DNA of 64,000 bases from an uncultured Oscillospiraceae bacterium (GCA_934591745.1 CAKTPQ010000001.1:1-64000); one strand, 5' to 3'. Shown: positions 15,124-24,516, counted from the first letter of the stretch. A program made the numbers and translations. Notes: generated by a model from the letters alone, not told the origin.

Positions 15124-16689
15124 ATGGAAACTTACGGGCTGGAGAAGCTGGGACTGGTGAACGCAGGGGCGGTGTACCGCAATCTGACGCCGGCGCAGCT
15201 GGTAGAGCACGCCCTGCGCCGGGGCGAGGGCACACTGTCCAACACCGGCGCGCTGGTGGTGAAGACCGGCAAGTACACCGGCCGCAGCGCCAACGACAAG
15301 TTCATCGTGGACACGCCCGCCGTTCATGACGATATCGCCTGGGGCAAGGTGAACCGCCCCATCGAGAAGGCGAAGTTCGATGCCATCCGGGCTAAGGTGC
15401 TGGCCTATCTGCAGGGCCGGGACGTGTTCATCTTCGACGGCTTTGCCGGCGCCGACCCCAAGTATACCAAGGCGTTTCGCATCGTCAACGAGCTGGCCAG
15501 CCAGAACCTTTTCATCCACCAGCTCCTGCGCCGGCCTACGGCGGAGCAGCTCCGGGATTTCCATGAGGACTATACCATCATCGCCGCGCCCGGCTTCAAG
15601 TGTGTGCCGGACATCGACGGCACCCGTTCCGAAGCCGCTATTCTGGTGGACTACGAGGCCCACGAGGTGGTGATCTGCGGCACCCAGTACGCCGGTGAGA
15701 TCAAAAAGTCCGTGTTTTCCGTGATGAACTATGTGCTGCCCAAGCAGGGCGTGTTCCCCATGCACTGCTCCGCCAATATCGGCAAAAACGGCGACAGCGC
15801 CGTGTTCTTCGGCCTCAGCGGCACCGGAAAGACCACACTGTCCGCTGATCCCGACCGCATGCTCATCGGCGACGATGAGCACGGCTGGGCCGACGACTCC
15901 GTGTTCAACTTTGAGGGCGGCTGCTACGCCAAGTGCATCAACCTCAGCCCCGAGGGGGAGCCGGAGATCTACAACGCCATCCGCTTCGGCGCGCTGGTGG
16001 AGAATGTGGTGATGGACCCTGACACCAGGGAGTTCGACTTTGACGACGACTCGTTGGCGGTGAACTCCCGCGTGGGCTACCCTGTGGAGTATATCCCCAA
16101 CGCGGAGCTGTCCGGTATGAGTCCCAGCGTACCCAAGACCGTGATCTTCCTGACGGCGGACGCCTACGGCGTGCTGCCGCCCATCAGCAGACTGAACCGC
16201 GACCAGGCCATGTACTACTTTGTGTCCGGCTTCACCTCCAAGGTGGCGGGCACGGAGATCGGCGTTACCGAGCCGGTGCCCACGTTCTCCACCTGCTTCG
16301 GCGAGCCGTTCCTGCCGCTGGATCCCTCCGTGTATGCCGCCATGCTGGCGGAGAAGGTGGAGAAGGCCGGGGCCAGGGTATATCTGGTAAACACCGGCTG
16401 GAACGGCACCGGCAAGCGCATGAAGCTCAGCTATACACGGGCCATGGTGACGGCGGCCCTTACCGGCGACATCGAGAAGAGCGCGTTCGTCACCGACCCC
16501 ACCTTCGGCGTGGAGGTGCCCACCAGCATCAAGGGCGTGCCCGAAGAGCTGCTGATCCCCGCCAACACATGGGAGGACAAGGCGGCCTACGAGGCCAGCT
16601 GCAAAAAGCTGGCACAGAGCTTTGCGGAGAATTTCAAGAAGTACACCCACATGAGCGCGGAGGTGGCGGCCGCAGGCCCCAAGGCGTGA
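15124..16689 (+). CDS. pckA: phosphoenolpyruvate carboxykinase (ATP)
   Basis: PckA interconverts oxaloacetate plus ATP with PEP plus CO2 plus ADP. In anaerobes it often runs towards oxaloacetate. The 521-residue protein has the kinase-1a P-loop FFGLSGTGKTTLSAD (about 227-241), the metal-binding IGDDEHGW, and conserved N-terminal motifs LVVKTGKYTGRSANDKFIV. GGAGGAACG precedes the ATG at 15124; the longer upstream frame is not the gene start. A 104-residue protein follows five bases later in the same operon. Confidence 0.97.
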   Translation: METYGLEKLGLVNAGAVYRNLTPAQLVEHALRRGEGTLSNTGALVVKTGKYTGRSANDKFIVDTPAVHDDIAWGKVNRPIEKAKFDAIRAKVLAYLQGRDVFIFDGFAGADPKYTKAFRIVNELASQNLFIHQLLRRPTAEQLRDFHEDYTIIAAPGFKCVPDIDGTRSEAAILVDYEAHEVVICGTQYAGEIKKSVFSVMNYVLPKQGVFPMHCSANIGKNGDSAVFFGLSGTGKTTLSADPDRMLIGDDEHGWADDSVFNFEGGCYAKCINLSPEGEPEIYNAIRFGALVENVVMDPDTREFDFDDDSLAVNSRVGYPVEYIPNAELSGMSPSVPKTVIFLTADAYGVLPPISRLNRDQAMYYFVSGFTSKVAGTEIGVTEPVPTFSTCFGEPFLPLDPSVYAAMLAEKVEKAGARVYLVNTGWNGTGKRMKLSYTRAMVTAALTGDIEKSAFVTDPTFGVEVPTSIKGVPEELLIPANTWEDKAAYEASCKKLAQSFAENFKKYTHMSAEVAAAGPKA

Positions 16690-16693
16690 GCGT

Positions 16694-17008
16694 ATGCTGG
16701 AACTGAAGATACTCATTGACGATGTGGACTACAGCAGTCTGACGGAGCTGCTGGTGCCGCTTCTGGCGGAAAAGCTGGAGAAGGACGGCAAGGGCGGCAT
16801 TCTCGGCAATGTGCTGGCGGGAAATACCAACATGGCCGTGAGCATGGCGCGGACGCTGCTGAACACCATGCCGCAGGAGAAAAAGGACGAGCTGGTGGTG
16901 CAGCTGGTCACCAAGAACCGGGACAAGCTGCTGCAGAAGGGCAGGGAGCTGGCGGCGAAAAACGGCGTAAGGCTCCAGCTGTGCGACATCGCGGCGAAAA
17001 AGCTATGA
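16694..17008 (+). CDS. conserved-looking small protein of unknown function after pckA
   Basis: The 104-residue soluble protein was not recognised. It begins MLELKILIDDVDYSSLTELL, is rich in Leu/Lys/Glu and predicted helical, with a glycine-rich turn (GKGGILGNVLAG) in the middle. It has no signal peptide or membrane segment. It starts four bases after pckA and ends at a strong terminator, so it shares the pckA transcript. Confidence 0.75.
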   Translation: MLELKILIDDVDYSSLTELLVPLLAEKLEKDGKGGILGNVLAGNTNMAVSMARTLLNTMPQEKKDELVVQLVTKNRDKLLQKGRELAAKNGVRLQLCDIAAKKL

Positions 17009-17047
17009 AAAAAGGTGCCTCTGAACTGTTGGTCAGAGGCACCTTTT
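17009..17047. terminator. bidirectional terminator
   Basis: AAAAGGTGCCTCTGA pairs with TCAGAGGCACCTTTT, with A- and T-runs at the two sides. It separates the pckA operon from the convergent threonine aldolase gene. Confidence 0.9.
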
Positions 17048-17057
17048 TGATGTGCGC

Positions 17058-18098
17058 TTACTTTTTCAGGGCCTGCACGGCGGCGCGGAGGGCGTCCACG
17101 TTCTCCTGCGTGGTGGCCCAGCTGGCACAGAACCGCACGCCGGAGTGGGTGGCGTCCACACGCTCCCAGTACTCGTAGCCGAAGCTCTTGCCGATCTCGG
17201 CCAGCTCTGTGTCGGGCATGATGGGGTACTGCTGGTTGGTGGGGGAGTCGAACAGCAGGGGATAGCCGGCGGAGACGAAGATGTCCCGGATCTGGTGGGC
17301 CATCTCAATGGCGTGGCGGGAGATCCTGAAGTACAGGTCGTCGGTGAACAGGGCGTCGAACTGGACGCCCAGCAGACGGCCTTTGGCCAGACGGCCGCCG
17401 CGCTGCTTCATGATGAAGCGGAAGTCCTTCTTCAGGGACTCGTTCATGATGACCACGGCCTCGCCGAACAGGGCGCCCACCTTGGTGCCGCCGATGTAGA
17501 ACACGTCGCACAGACGGGCGATCTCCGGCAGGGTCAGGTCCGTGCCGTCGGCCATCAGACCGTAGCCAAGGCGGGCGCCGTCGATGAACAGGGGCAGGCC
17601 GCAGCGGCGGCAGGTGTCATACAGCGCCGTCAGCTCCGCTTTGGTGTAGAGGGTGCCGCCCTCGGTGGGGTGGGAGATGTAGACCATGCCGGGCTGGACG
17701 ATATGCTCGGTGGATTCATCGTTCCGGTGCCACTCTACATAGTCCGCCACCTGCTGGGCCGTGATCTTTCCGTTGTCGGTGGGCAGGGTGATGACCTTGT
17801 GGCCGGTGGACTCGATGGCGCCGGCCTCGTGGCAGTTGATGTGGCCGCTGACGGCGGACAGAACACCCTGCCACGGCCGGAGGATGGCGGCGATGACCGT
17901 GGTATTGGTCTGGGTGCCGCCCACCAGGAAGTGGACATCGGCCTCCGGCGCTTTGCAGGCGGCCTTGATCTTCTCCCGTGCGGCGGCACAGTATTCGTCC
18001 TCGCCGTAGCCCACGGTCTGGACCATATTCGTCTCATTCAGCTTTGCCATCAGGGCGGGGTGGGCGCCCTCCAGATAATCGCTGTTGAAGTAGATCAT
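17058..18098 (-). CDS. ltaE: low-specificity L-threonine aldolase (PLP enzyme)
   Basis: The enzyme splits L-threonine/allo-threonine to glycine and acetaldehyde. The 346-residue protein begins MIYFNSDYLEGAHPALM. It has the beta-eliminating-lyase/aldolase fold with the PLP lysine in FYIGGTKVGALFGEA and the Asp-bearing LFIDGARLGYGL. The ATG at 18098 is ten bases from AAGGAG; the TTG at 18107 directly abuts the ribosome site and was rejected. It is a single-gene unit with its own promoter. Related beta-eliminating lyases share the fold, so the exact substrate is a family-level call. Confidence 0.9.
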   Translation of the reverse strand: MIYFNSDYLEGAHPALMAKLNETNMVQTVGYGEDEYCAAAREKIKAACKAPEADVHFLVGGTQTNTTVIAAILRPWQGVLSAVSGHINCHEAGAIESTGHKVITLPTDNGKITAQQVADYVEWHRNDESTEHIVQPGMVYISHPTEGGTLYTKAELTALYDTCRRCGLPLFIDGARLGYGLMADGTDLTLPEIARLCDVFYIGGTKVGALFGEAVVIMNESLKKDFRFIMKQRGGRLAKGRLLGVQFDALFTDDLYFRISRHAIEMAHQIRDIFVSAGYPLLFDSPTNQQYPIMPDTELAEIGKSFGYEYWERVDATHSGVRFCASWATTQENVDALRAAVQALKK

Positions 18099-18170
18099 CG
18101 CAGTCAAGCTCCTTTTCTACGGAAACGGAACGTTCTGTACCGGTGCTCCGTCCTATAATATGTAAGGAGT

Positions 18171-18199
18171 ATTGTACCGTAAATGCCGTGCAAAGTAAA
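18171..18199 (-). promoter_or_regulatory. promoter of the threonine aldolase gene
   Basis: On the minus strand TTTACT (18199-18194) and TACAAT (18176-18171) are 17 bases apart. Confidence 0.5.
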
Positions 18200-18239
18200 G
18201 ACAAACTATTAACAATTGGTTACACGTTGCAAATACAAC

Positions 18240-18268
18240 TTGCATTGACATGGGAAACCTGCTACAAT
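18240..18268 (+). promoter_or_regulatory. promoter of the sortase gene
   Basis: TTGCAT at 18240-18245, a 17-base spacer and TACAAT at 18263-18268. GGAGG follows at about 18280. Confidence 0.6.
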
Positions 18269-18293
18269 GACGCAGGACAAGGAGGCTTGTTAT

Positions 18294-19190
18294 ATGAATG
18301 ATAGACCTAACGAACGCCGCCGCGAGCGCGGCGCGCATTCCCACGATGACCGGGCGCAGAACCGCCCCGCTGACTACGCCGACAGACCCAGACGGAGCGG
18401 CGGAAAGCACAAAAACGGAAAGCTGATGTACTACGGCGTGTTGGTGCTGCTGATGCTTGTGCTGGTGTTCTCTTCGGTGAAGATCATCAGCTACGTGGCG
18501 GAGAAGAAGTCCAGCGAGCGGAACCAGCGGGAGTTGATCGACCAGGTGGTGACACCGGTGACGCCTTCGGAGCCGGACAACGCCGACAACAACAAGGACA
18601 ATACCGCGACGGCCGGCAGCGAGCCGGATTATATCACGGTGGATTTCGATGCGCTGCAGGCCAAGTATCCCGACGTGGTGGGCTGGCTCTACTGTGCCAA
18701 CACCGGCCTGAACTACCCCATCGTCCAGACGGCGGAGGAGGGCGGCGAGTACTACCTGTACCGCGACATCGACGGCTCCAGCAACAAGAACGGCACCGTC
18801 TTTCTGGACTGGCGCTGCAATTCCGACTTCAGCAGCCAGAACAACCTGCTGTACGGTCACAACATGAAGACCGGCCGCATGTTTGCACCCATCGTCAAGT
18901 ATAAGGATCAGTCCTTCTACGACGCGCATCCCTACATGTACCTGTATACCCCCGACCAGCTCTACAAGGTGAACCTGTTCGCCGGTATGGTGACACCGGG
19001 TGATTCCACGGTGTACAATTACAGCCTGTCCTCGGACTACATCAAGGAGTGCATCAGCAGTTCCTCGTTCAAGTCCAGCGTAGGCACGCCCACCGGGAAC
19101 ATCCTGACTCTGTCCACCTGCGACTATGTGTACGACAATGCGCGCTACGTGGTCATGGGCGAGCTGGTGCCCATTGATTGGCCCTCCTGA
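18294..19190 (+). CDS. srtB: class B sortase
   Basis: Class B sortases anchor secreted proteins (often heme or pilin related) to peptidoglycan. The 298-residue protein has a basic, low-complexity cytoplasmic head and one transmembrane segment (about 45-65, YYGVLVLLMLVLVFSSVKII). After an acidic linker comes the SrtB domain with His189 (YGHNMKTG), Cys276 (LSTCDY) and Arg284 (NARYVV). The ATG at 18294 follows GGAGG; a TTG further upstream is unnecessary. No LPXTG/NPXTN-type substrate gene is nearby, so the substrates are encoded elsewhere. Confidence 0.95.
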   Translation: MNDRPNERRRERGAHSHDDRAQNRPADYADRPRRSGGKHKNGKLMYYGVLVLLMLVLVFSSVKIISYVAEKKSSERNQRELIDQVVTPVTPSEPDNADNNKDNTATAGSEPDYITVDFDALQAKYPDVVGWLYCANTGLNYPIVQTAEEGGEYYLYRDIDGSSNKNGTVFLDWRCNSDFSSQNNLLYGHNMKTGRMFAPIVKYKDQSFYDAHPYMYLYTPDQLYKVNLFAGMVTPGDSTVYNYSLSSDYIKECISSSSFKSSVGTPTGNILTLSTCDYVYDNARYVVMGELVPIDWPS

Positions 19191-19205
19191 GCGAGATCGA
19201 ACTGA

Positions 19206-19242
19206 AAAAAGTCCCTTTCCTGCGGGAAAGGGACTTTTTTTG
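19206..19242 (+). terminator. terminator after srtB
   Basis: AAAAGTCCCTTTCC pairs with GGAAAGGGACTTTT around a short loop, followed by a run of T. Confidence 0.9.
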
Positions 19243-19249
19243 CGTAAAA

Positions 19250-19275
19250 GCGCCCTCCGGCCACGCCGGAGGGCG
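19250..19275 (-). terminator. hairpin downstream of the M18 aminopeptidase gene
   Basis: CGCCCTCCGG pairs with CCGGAGGGCG; on the minus strand the stem leads into TTTTACGC. It may end the convergent peptidase gene. Confidence 0.6.
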
Positions 19276-19283
19276 CATACGGA

Positions 19284-20558
19284 TTACAGCACTGTTTCAA
19301 AGCAGCGGGCCATGGCGGCGGCCAGATAGCCGCAGTCCTGGGAACCCATGGTCTCCCATGCGGAGTGCATGGCCAGCTGGGCGAGGCCGATGTCCACGGT
19401 GCTCACCGGCACCAGCGTCCCGGCGATGCTGCCCAGAGTAGAGCCGCCGGGCAGGTCGGAGCGGTTGGCCATGACCTGCACCGGTACGCCGGCATCGGCG
19501 CAGACGGCACGGAACACGGCGCAGGAGCGGCCGTCCGTGGCGTAGCGCTGGTTGGCGTTGAACTTGATGACCACGCCGCCATTCATGCGGGGGCAGTTGC
19601 CCCGGTCGGCATACTCCGGGTGATCGGGATGGACGGCGTGGGCATTGTCAGCGGAGACAAGGAAGCTGCGGGCCAGCATGGTCTGGAACGTTTCCTCGTC
19701 CTGCCCCAGCGCCAGACTGATGCGGCGCAGGATGTCCCGCAGGAACGTGGAGGCCGCGCCCTGCTTGGTGGCGGAGCCCACCTCCTCGTTGTCGAAGATG
19801 CACAGCACCGGCAGGCTGCCGCTCTCGCCAGCGGATAGGAAGCCCTGCAGGCAGCCCCAGACGCAGGCCAGATCGTCCAACTTGGGGGAGAGGATGTACT
19901 CGCCGTGGGCGCCTACCACCGTGCCCCGGCCCCGGCAGTAGAGGAACAGGTCCTGGCCCAGCACGTCCTCCGGGCGGATGCCGGCAGCCTCAGCGGCCAT
20001 GGTCAGGATGGCGGCGTCAGGGTCCTCACCGCTGAACAGGGGAACGGTGTCCACATTGGCCTGATACTTCATGCCATCGTTGGCGCTGCGGTTCATGTGG
20101 ATGGCCACGCTGGGGATCACCAGCAGGTCGCGGTCAATGTTCACAAGCTTCTCCGTGATGGCGCCGTTCTCCCGGACGAAGAGACGGCCCGCTGCGGACA
20201 GGGGACGGTCGAACCAGGTGGCCATCAGCATACCGCCGTATTTCTCGGTGTTCAGGCGCACATAGCCGTTGTCCCGCAGCTCCGCGTGCTCCTTGAGCTT
20301 GAAGGCGGGGGAGTCGCTGTGGGCGGCGGCCATCATGAAGCCGCCGGTAAGGGTCTCCGGCACGCGGAAGGCGATGAGGCTGGAACTGTTCCGTGTAACA
20401 AAATATCTGCCGCCGGGGACCAGCGTCCAGCGCGCACCCTCGGACAGGGGGACGTAGCCCGCCGCCGTCAGCTCTGCGGCGGTGTTGGCGATGACATGGT
20501 AGCAGCTTGGGCTGTCGGCGATGAAATCCAGCAGGGGCCGGACAGAATGCTGAGTCAT
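19284..20558 (-). CDS. M18 family zinc aminopeptidase
   Basis: The cytoplasmic enzyme releases N-terminal (usually acidic or neutral) residues from peptides. The 424-residue protein has the M18 metal-site motifs AAHSDSPAFKLK (about 79), CIFDNEEVGS (about 251), SADNAHAVHPDH (about 303) and MHSAWETMG (about 398). GGAGG precedes the ATG at 20558. Length equals that of family members. It is monocistronic, with a promoter facing away from the MFS gene. Confidence 0.94.
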   Translation of the reverse strand: MTQHSVRPLLDFIADSPSCYHVIANTAAELTAAGYVPLSEGARWTLVPGGRYFVTRNSSSLIAFRVPETLTGGFMMAAAHSDSPAFKLKEHAELRDNGYVRLNTEKYGGMLMATWFDRPLSAAGRLFVRENGAITEKLVNIDRDLLVIPSVAIHMNRSANDGMKYQANVDTVPLFSGEDPDAAILTMAAEAAGIRPEDVLGQDLFLYCRGRGTVVGAHGEYILSPKLDDLACVWGCLQGFLSAGESGSLPVLCIFDNEEVGSATKQGAASTFLRDILRRISLALGQDEETFQTMLARSFLVSADNAHAVHPDHPEYADRGNCPRMNGGVVIKFNANQRYATDGRSCAVFRAVCADAGVPVQVMANRSDLPGGSTLGSIAGTLVPVSTVDIGLAQLAMHSAWETMGSQDCGYLAAAMARCFETVL

Positions 20559-20608
20559 AGAGAAAAACCTCCTTTGTCCGCGAAAGATGGACAGTTTTGC
20601 TGTAAGTC

Positions 20609-20638
20609 ATTATAGCACACAGGCTGCGGACATGGCAA
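20609..20638 (-). promoter_or_regulatory. promoter of the M18 aminopeptidase gene
   Basis: On the minus strand TTGCCA (20638-20633) and TATAAT (20614-20609) are 18 bases apart. Confidence 0.65.
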
Positions 20639-20666
20639 GCTTTGTGTCTCCGGCGGCGAAAGATGC

Positions 20667-20695
20667 TTGCCAACCGGCCCGGTATCCGTTATAAT
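20667..20695 (+). promoter_or_regulatory. promoter of the MFS gene
   Basis: TTGCCA at 20667-20672, a 17-base spacer and TATAAT at 20690-20695. Confidence 0.7.
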
Positions 20696-20770
20696 ATGTA
20701 TCCACATGACACTGTTTCATCTCAGGAAAGGAGGGAGGCGCGCCAGCCGGCGGCGGGGCCGCGCACAGCT

Positions 20771-22039
20771 ATGTCAGAACAAGACGAACTGAAGCCCGTT
20801 GTCGCTCCCCTGTGGACGCGGGACTTTACCATCATTACGCTGGGCAGCGTGGTCTCCATGCTGGGCAACGCCATGTCCGGCTTTGCACTGAGCCTGCTGG
20901 TACTGGATTATACCAACTCGCCGCTGCTGTATGCCATCTATATCGCCGCGTTCACGGCACCTCAGATCATCGCGCCCATCTTTTCCGGCGCCATTCTGGA
21001 CCGCTTCTCCCGGAAGCGCACCATCTATACGCTGGACTTCCTCTCCGCGGGCATCTACGCCGCGGCGGCGCTGCTCCTCAGCAGGGACTGGTTCAGCTTT
21101 CCGCTGCTGGCGGTGGGGTGCTTTATCATCGGCACCATCAACAGCGTGTACATGGTGGCCTATGAGAGCTTTTACCCCATGCTCATCACGGAGGGCAACT
21201 ACTCCAAGGCCTACTCCATTGCCAGCGTGCTGGAGACACTGTCGGCGGTGATGATCCCCATCTCCACCTATGTCTACAACAAGGTGGGCATCGCACCGCT
21301 GCTGGGCATCAACGCCGTATGCTTCCTGACCGCTGCCATCGCGGAGACGCAGATCCGGGCAGAGGAGAAGTATATCGAGATGCAGCGGGCCACGGTGACG
21401 GAGGGGGAGTCCTCCGCCCGGCGGCTGCTGCGGGATATCCGCGAGGGCTTCGGCTTCCTGTGGGGCGAAAAGGGCCTGCTGGCGGTGGCGTGCTACTTCG
21501 CGTTCAGCTCGCTGGCCGGCGGAGCGTCCCAGGTCATCACGCTGCCGTATTTCAAGAGCACCTTCGACAACGGCGAGTATGTGTACATGCTGGTGTGGGG
21601 CATGATGGTGGTGGGCCGTACCGTGGGCGGACTGGTGCACTACAAGGTGCAGCTGCCCACCCACCGGAAGTACGCCATCGCCCTGACGGTGTACATCGTC
21701 ATCTCCGTGCTGGAGGGCACGTACCTGTACATGCCTGTGGCGGTGATGATGGCCATGTGCCTGTGCGACGGCCTGTTGGGCGTTACCAGTTATACCATCC
21801 GCATCTCCGCCACCCAGAGCTATGTGCCGGACGAGAAGAAGGGACGGTTCAACGGCGCGTTCAACATGCTGAATACCGTGGGAAGTCTCACGGGTCAGCT
21901 GGTGGCCGGCGCCCTGACGGTGGTCCTGCCCGCACGGCTGGTGCTGTCGGCATTCATGGCTGTAACGGCCGCGGCGGCGGTCATCTTCATCGGCGGGAAC
22001 CGGAAGGCGGTCGGCGCCATCTACAACCGCCAGCAATAA
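20771..22039 (+). CDS. major facilitator superfamily transporter
   Basis: The 422-residue membrane protein has about twelve hydrophobic segments and the MFS loop 2-3 pattern (SGAILDRFSRKRTIYTLD, about 75-92). It resembles drug/metabolite exporters of the MFS_3 type, but the substrate cannot be stated. The ATG at 20771 (MSEQDELKPV) has no ribosome site at normal distance: GGAAAGGAGGGAGG lies about 35 bases upstream. The bases between (about 20738-20765) are very GC-rich and self-complementary. The start could depend on that fold, or a different start may be used. Confidence 0.88.
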   Translation: MSEQDELKPVVAPLWTRDFTIITLGSVVSMLGNAMSGFALSLLVLDYTNSPLLYAIYIAAFTAPQIIAPIFSGAILDRFSRKRTIYTLDFLSAGIYAAAALLLSRDWFSFPLLAVGCFIIGTINSVYMVAYESFYPMLITEGNYSKAYSIASVLETLSAVMIPISTYVYNKVGIAPLLGINAVCFLTAAIAETQIRAEEKYIEMQRATVTEGESSARRLLRDIREGFGFLWGEKGLLAVACYFAFSSLAGGASQVITLPYFKSTFDNGEYVYMLVWGMMVVGRTVGGLVHYKVQLPTHRKYAIALTVYIVISVLEGTYLYMPVAVMMAMCLCDGLLGVTSYTIRISATQSYVPDEKKGRFNGAFNMLNTVGSLTGQLVAGALTVVLPARLVLSAFMAVTAAAAVIFIGGNRKAVGAIYNRQQ

Positions 22040-22117
22040 TATGTATACCCATGCGGCGCGGTGCTGACTGCCGCCGCCGTACCATAGAATTACCATATGT
22101 ACAAGGAGGAACCGAAC

Positions 22118-23824
22118 ATGAAGTTTTCCGAAATGCCCTATGTGCGTCCGGACGCGGAAGCCCTGAAAAAGGAGTTGGCGGCCCTGACGGAGCGGCTGAA
22201 GAACGCCGCCACCTACGAGGAGGCCCGGGAGGCCTTTCTGGAGGAGCAGAGAGTGTCCCGCTCTATGGAAACGCAGGCCACGCTGGCCTCCGTCCGTCAC
22301 TCCATCGACACCCGCGACGCCTTCTACGACGGGGAGGAGAAGTTCTGGAACAACGTGGGCCCCGAGCTGGAGGAGTATCAGCAGGCGTGGAAGGCGGCTA
22401 TGCTGGATTCCGGATTCCGTAAGGAGTTCACCGCCGAGTATGGCGACCTGATGTTCCTCAACGCCGAGATCGCCCGCAAGTGCTTTACGCCGGAGATCAT
22501 CCCGGAGATGCAGCAGGAGAACGATCTGGTGCAGGCGTACGAGAAGCTGCTGGCCTCCGCCCAGATCCCTTTTGAGGGCAAGACATACACCCTGTCCCAG
22601 CTGACGCCGCTGAAGAGCGATCCAGACGATGCCCGCCGTCTGGCGGCATGGAAGGCCGACAACCAGTGGGCCATGGAGCACGCGGCGGAGCTGGATGAGC
22701 TGTACGACAAGCTGGTCCACCTGCGGGACACCATGGGCAAAAAGATGGGCTACGAGGGCTACACCACGCTGGGCTACTACCGTATGAGCCGCAACTGCTA
22801 CACCAAGGAGGATGTGGAGAAGTTCCGCACCGCCGTGCAGAAGTATCTGGTGCCGGTGGCTGACAAGATCTACCGCAAGCAGGCGGAGCGCCTGGGCAAG
22901 AGCTATCCCCTGAGCTTCGCGGACATGGCGCTGGAGTTTCGCTCCGGCAATCCCTGCCCCGTAGGCACGCCCGACGACATTCTGGCCCAGGGCATGAAGT
23001 TCTACGGTGAGCTGTCCCCGGAGACGAAGGAGTTCTTCCGCACCATGCTGGACAACGAGCTGCTGGACGTGCTGAGCACCGAGGGCAAGCAGGCCGGCGG
23101 CTACTGCACCAGTCTGGGCGACTATGAGGTGCCCTTCATCTTCGCCAACTTCAACGGCACCCAGCACGATGTGGAGGTGGTGACCCACGAGGCCGGTCAC
23201 GCCTTCGCCAGCTGGACCAACCGCAAGCGCATCCCCACCAGCTATGTGTGGCCCAGCCTGGAGGCCTGCGAGGTCCACTCCATGAGCATGGAGTTCTTTG
23301 CGTGGCCGTGGGCAGAGGGCTTCTTCGGCCCCGACACCCGCAAGTTCCTGTACAGCCATCTGGCCGGCGCCCTGACGTTTATCCCCTACGGCACCATGGT
23401 GGATCACTTCCAGCACATCGTGTATGAAAAGCCCGACATGACCCCGGCGGAGCGCAACGCCGCATGGAAGGAGCTGACCGGCATCTATATGCCGTGGGTG
23501 AAGATGGACGACAGTGAGCTGTCCTTCTACACCGAGGGCCGCCGCTGGCAGCGGCAGCACCACATCTATTCCAGTCCGTTCTATTATATCGACTACTGCC
23601 TGGCGCAGACCGTGGCACTGGAGTTCTGGGCCATGATCCAGAAGGATCTGGGCGACGCATGGAAGCACTACATGGCCTACACCGTGCAGGGCGGCAGCCG
23701 CACATTCACCGATCTGCTGAAGAACGCCGGCCTGGAGTCTCCCTTCGACGAGAGCTGCCTGCGGGGCGTCTGCGCCGCCGCCGAGCAGTGGCTGGACAGC
23801 TTTGACATGGCCGGCATCCGGTAA
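22118..23824 (+). CDS. M3 family oligoendopeptidase (PepF-like)
   Basis: This cytoplasmic zinc peptidase cleaves short peptides. The 568-residue protein has the M3 signature VTHEAGHAFASW, with HEAGH at about 356-360, and the downstream zinc-ligand glutamate in LEACEVHSMSMEFF. It is of the M3B/PepF type without signal peptide. AAGGAGG lies before the ATG at 22118, so the seven-residue upstream extension is not used. It overlaps the next gene as TAATG. Together with the M18 peptidase and the peptide ABC importer nearby it fits peptide utilisation. Confidence 0.94.
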   Translation: MKFSEMPYVRPDAEALKKELAALTERLKNAATYEEAREAFLEEQRVSRSMETQATLASVRHSIDTRDAFYDGEEKFWNNVGPELEEYQQAWKAAMLDSGFRKEFTAEYGDLMFLNAEIARKCFTPEIIPEMQQENDLVQAYEKLLASAQIPFEGKTYTLSQLTPLKSDPDDARRLAAWKADNQWAMEHAAELDELYDKLVHLRDTMGKKMGYEGYTTLGYYRMSRNCYTKEDVEKFRTAVQKYLVPVADKIYRKQAERLGKSYPLSFADMALEFRSGNPCPVGTPDDILAQGMKFYGELSPETKEFFRTMLDNELLDVLSTEGKQAGGYCTSLGDYEVPFIFANFNGTQHDVEVVTHEAGHAFASWTNRKRIPTSYVWPSLEACEVHSMSMEFFAWPWAEGFFGPDTRKFLYSHLAGALTFIPYGTMVDHFQHIVYEKPDMTPAERNAAWKELTGIYMPWVKMDDSELSFYTEGRRWQRQHHIYSSPFYYIDYCLAQTVALEFWAMIQKDLGDAWKHYMAYTVQGGSRTFTDLLKNAGLESPFDESCLRGVCAAAEQWLDSFDMAGIR

Positions 23825-24390
23825 TGGCGGGGGATAAGAAGCGGCGGGGACGCCGCGCCCATCTCAACGACTTTTACCGGGACGTGGCGGGAAACTACGT
23901 CTACACCGGCACCTGCTACGTCTGCCGCGCCGCCGACGGGGAGCGCACCGCACTGCTGCGGCGGCTGTGGCTGCTGACGGCGGTGCTGGCCGCAGCGGTG
24001 CTGGCCGGCGGGTGTATCTCCGCGCCGGGGATGGACCGGTGCTTCTACGTGCTGCTGCCCTACGCGGCGGAGGTAGGCCTCACCGGCAGCGTGGTGTGGG
24101 CCATGACCCGCTGGCAGGCACGGGAGTACCCCATGCGGGAGTATGTCTACAAGGCCACGGTGCAGGCGCTGCCGGGCCGATGCCTGGCGGAGGCCATACT
24201 GGCCGGAGCGGGCATCGCGGCGGAGAGCGTATACCTGCTGCTGTCCGGCAGTGGTGGACGCGGCGCCATGGCGGCGGTCTACCTGCTGCTGAAGGCCGTA
24301 TCCCTTGCGGCAGCTTTGTCTGCGCGGCATCTGGTGCGGCGCAGCGTATGGGAGCCTGTTGGCAAAAACGGCAAAATGACGGCAGAATAA
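23824..24390 (+). CDS. four-helix membrane protein of unknown function
   Basis: The 188-residue protein was not recognised. It has a strongly basic cytoplasmic head (KKRRGRRAH) and then about four hydrophobic segments (near 48-65, 78-95, 120-137 and 148-165). Its ATG overlaps the pepF-like stop codon (TAATG), so translation is coupled. No catalytic motif is visible. Confidence 0.75.
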   Translation: MAGDKKRRGRRAHLNDFYRDVAGNYVYTGTCYVCRAADGERTALLRRLWLLTAVLAAAVLAGGCISAPGMDRCFYVLLPYAAEVGLTGSVVWAMTRWQAREYPMREYVYKATVQALPGRCLAEAILAGAGIAAESVYLLLSGSGGRGAMAAVYLLLKAVSLAAALSARHLVRRSVWEPVGKNGKMTAE

Positions 24391-24424
24391 GAAAAAAGAC
24401 TGTACAAGTATACCGCCGATATGG

Positions 24425-24516
24425 TATAATACACAAACTGGCTGTACCCACCGGAAATGACGGGGGACACCAAAAAGGGAGTACTCCCTTTTTTCTGCAC
24501 GCTATGCGTGCAGAAA
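24425..24516 (+). promoter_or_regulatory. promoter -10 and structured leader of the peptide ABC operon
   Basis: A TATAAT box lies at 24425-24430 with a poor -35. The leader then holds a terminator-like palindrome, AAAAAGGGAG/CTCCCTTTTT (24472-24493). Directly overlapping its T-run is a perfect 11-bp hairpin TTTCTGCACGC-TAT-GCGTGCAGAAA (24492-24516). The two structures compete for 24492-24493 and for the U-tract, which suggests attenuation or RNA processing. The ATG of the binding protein is at 24580 after AAAAGGAG. Confidence 0.55.

Noticed and set aside
20774..23668. 964-codon open frame on the minus strand opposite the MFS and M3 peptidase genes
   Set aside because: Same cause: the composition is typical of antisense frames in GC-rich DNA, and both real genes carry clear family motifs.
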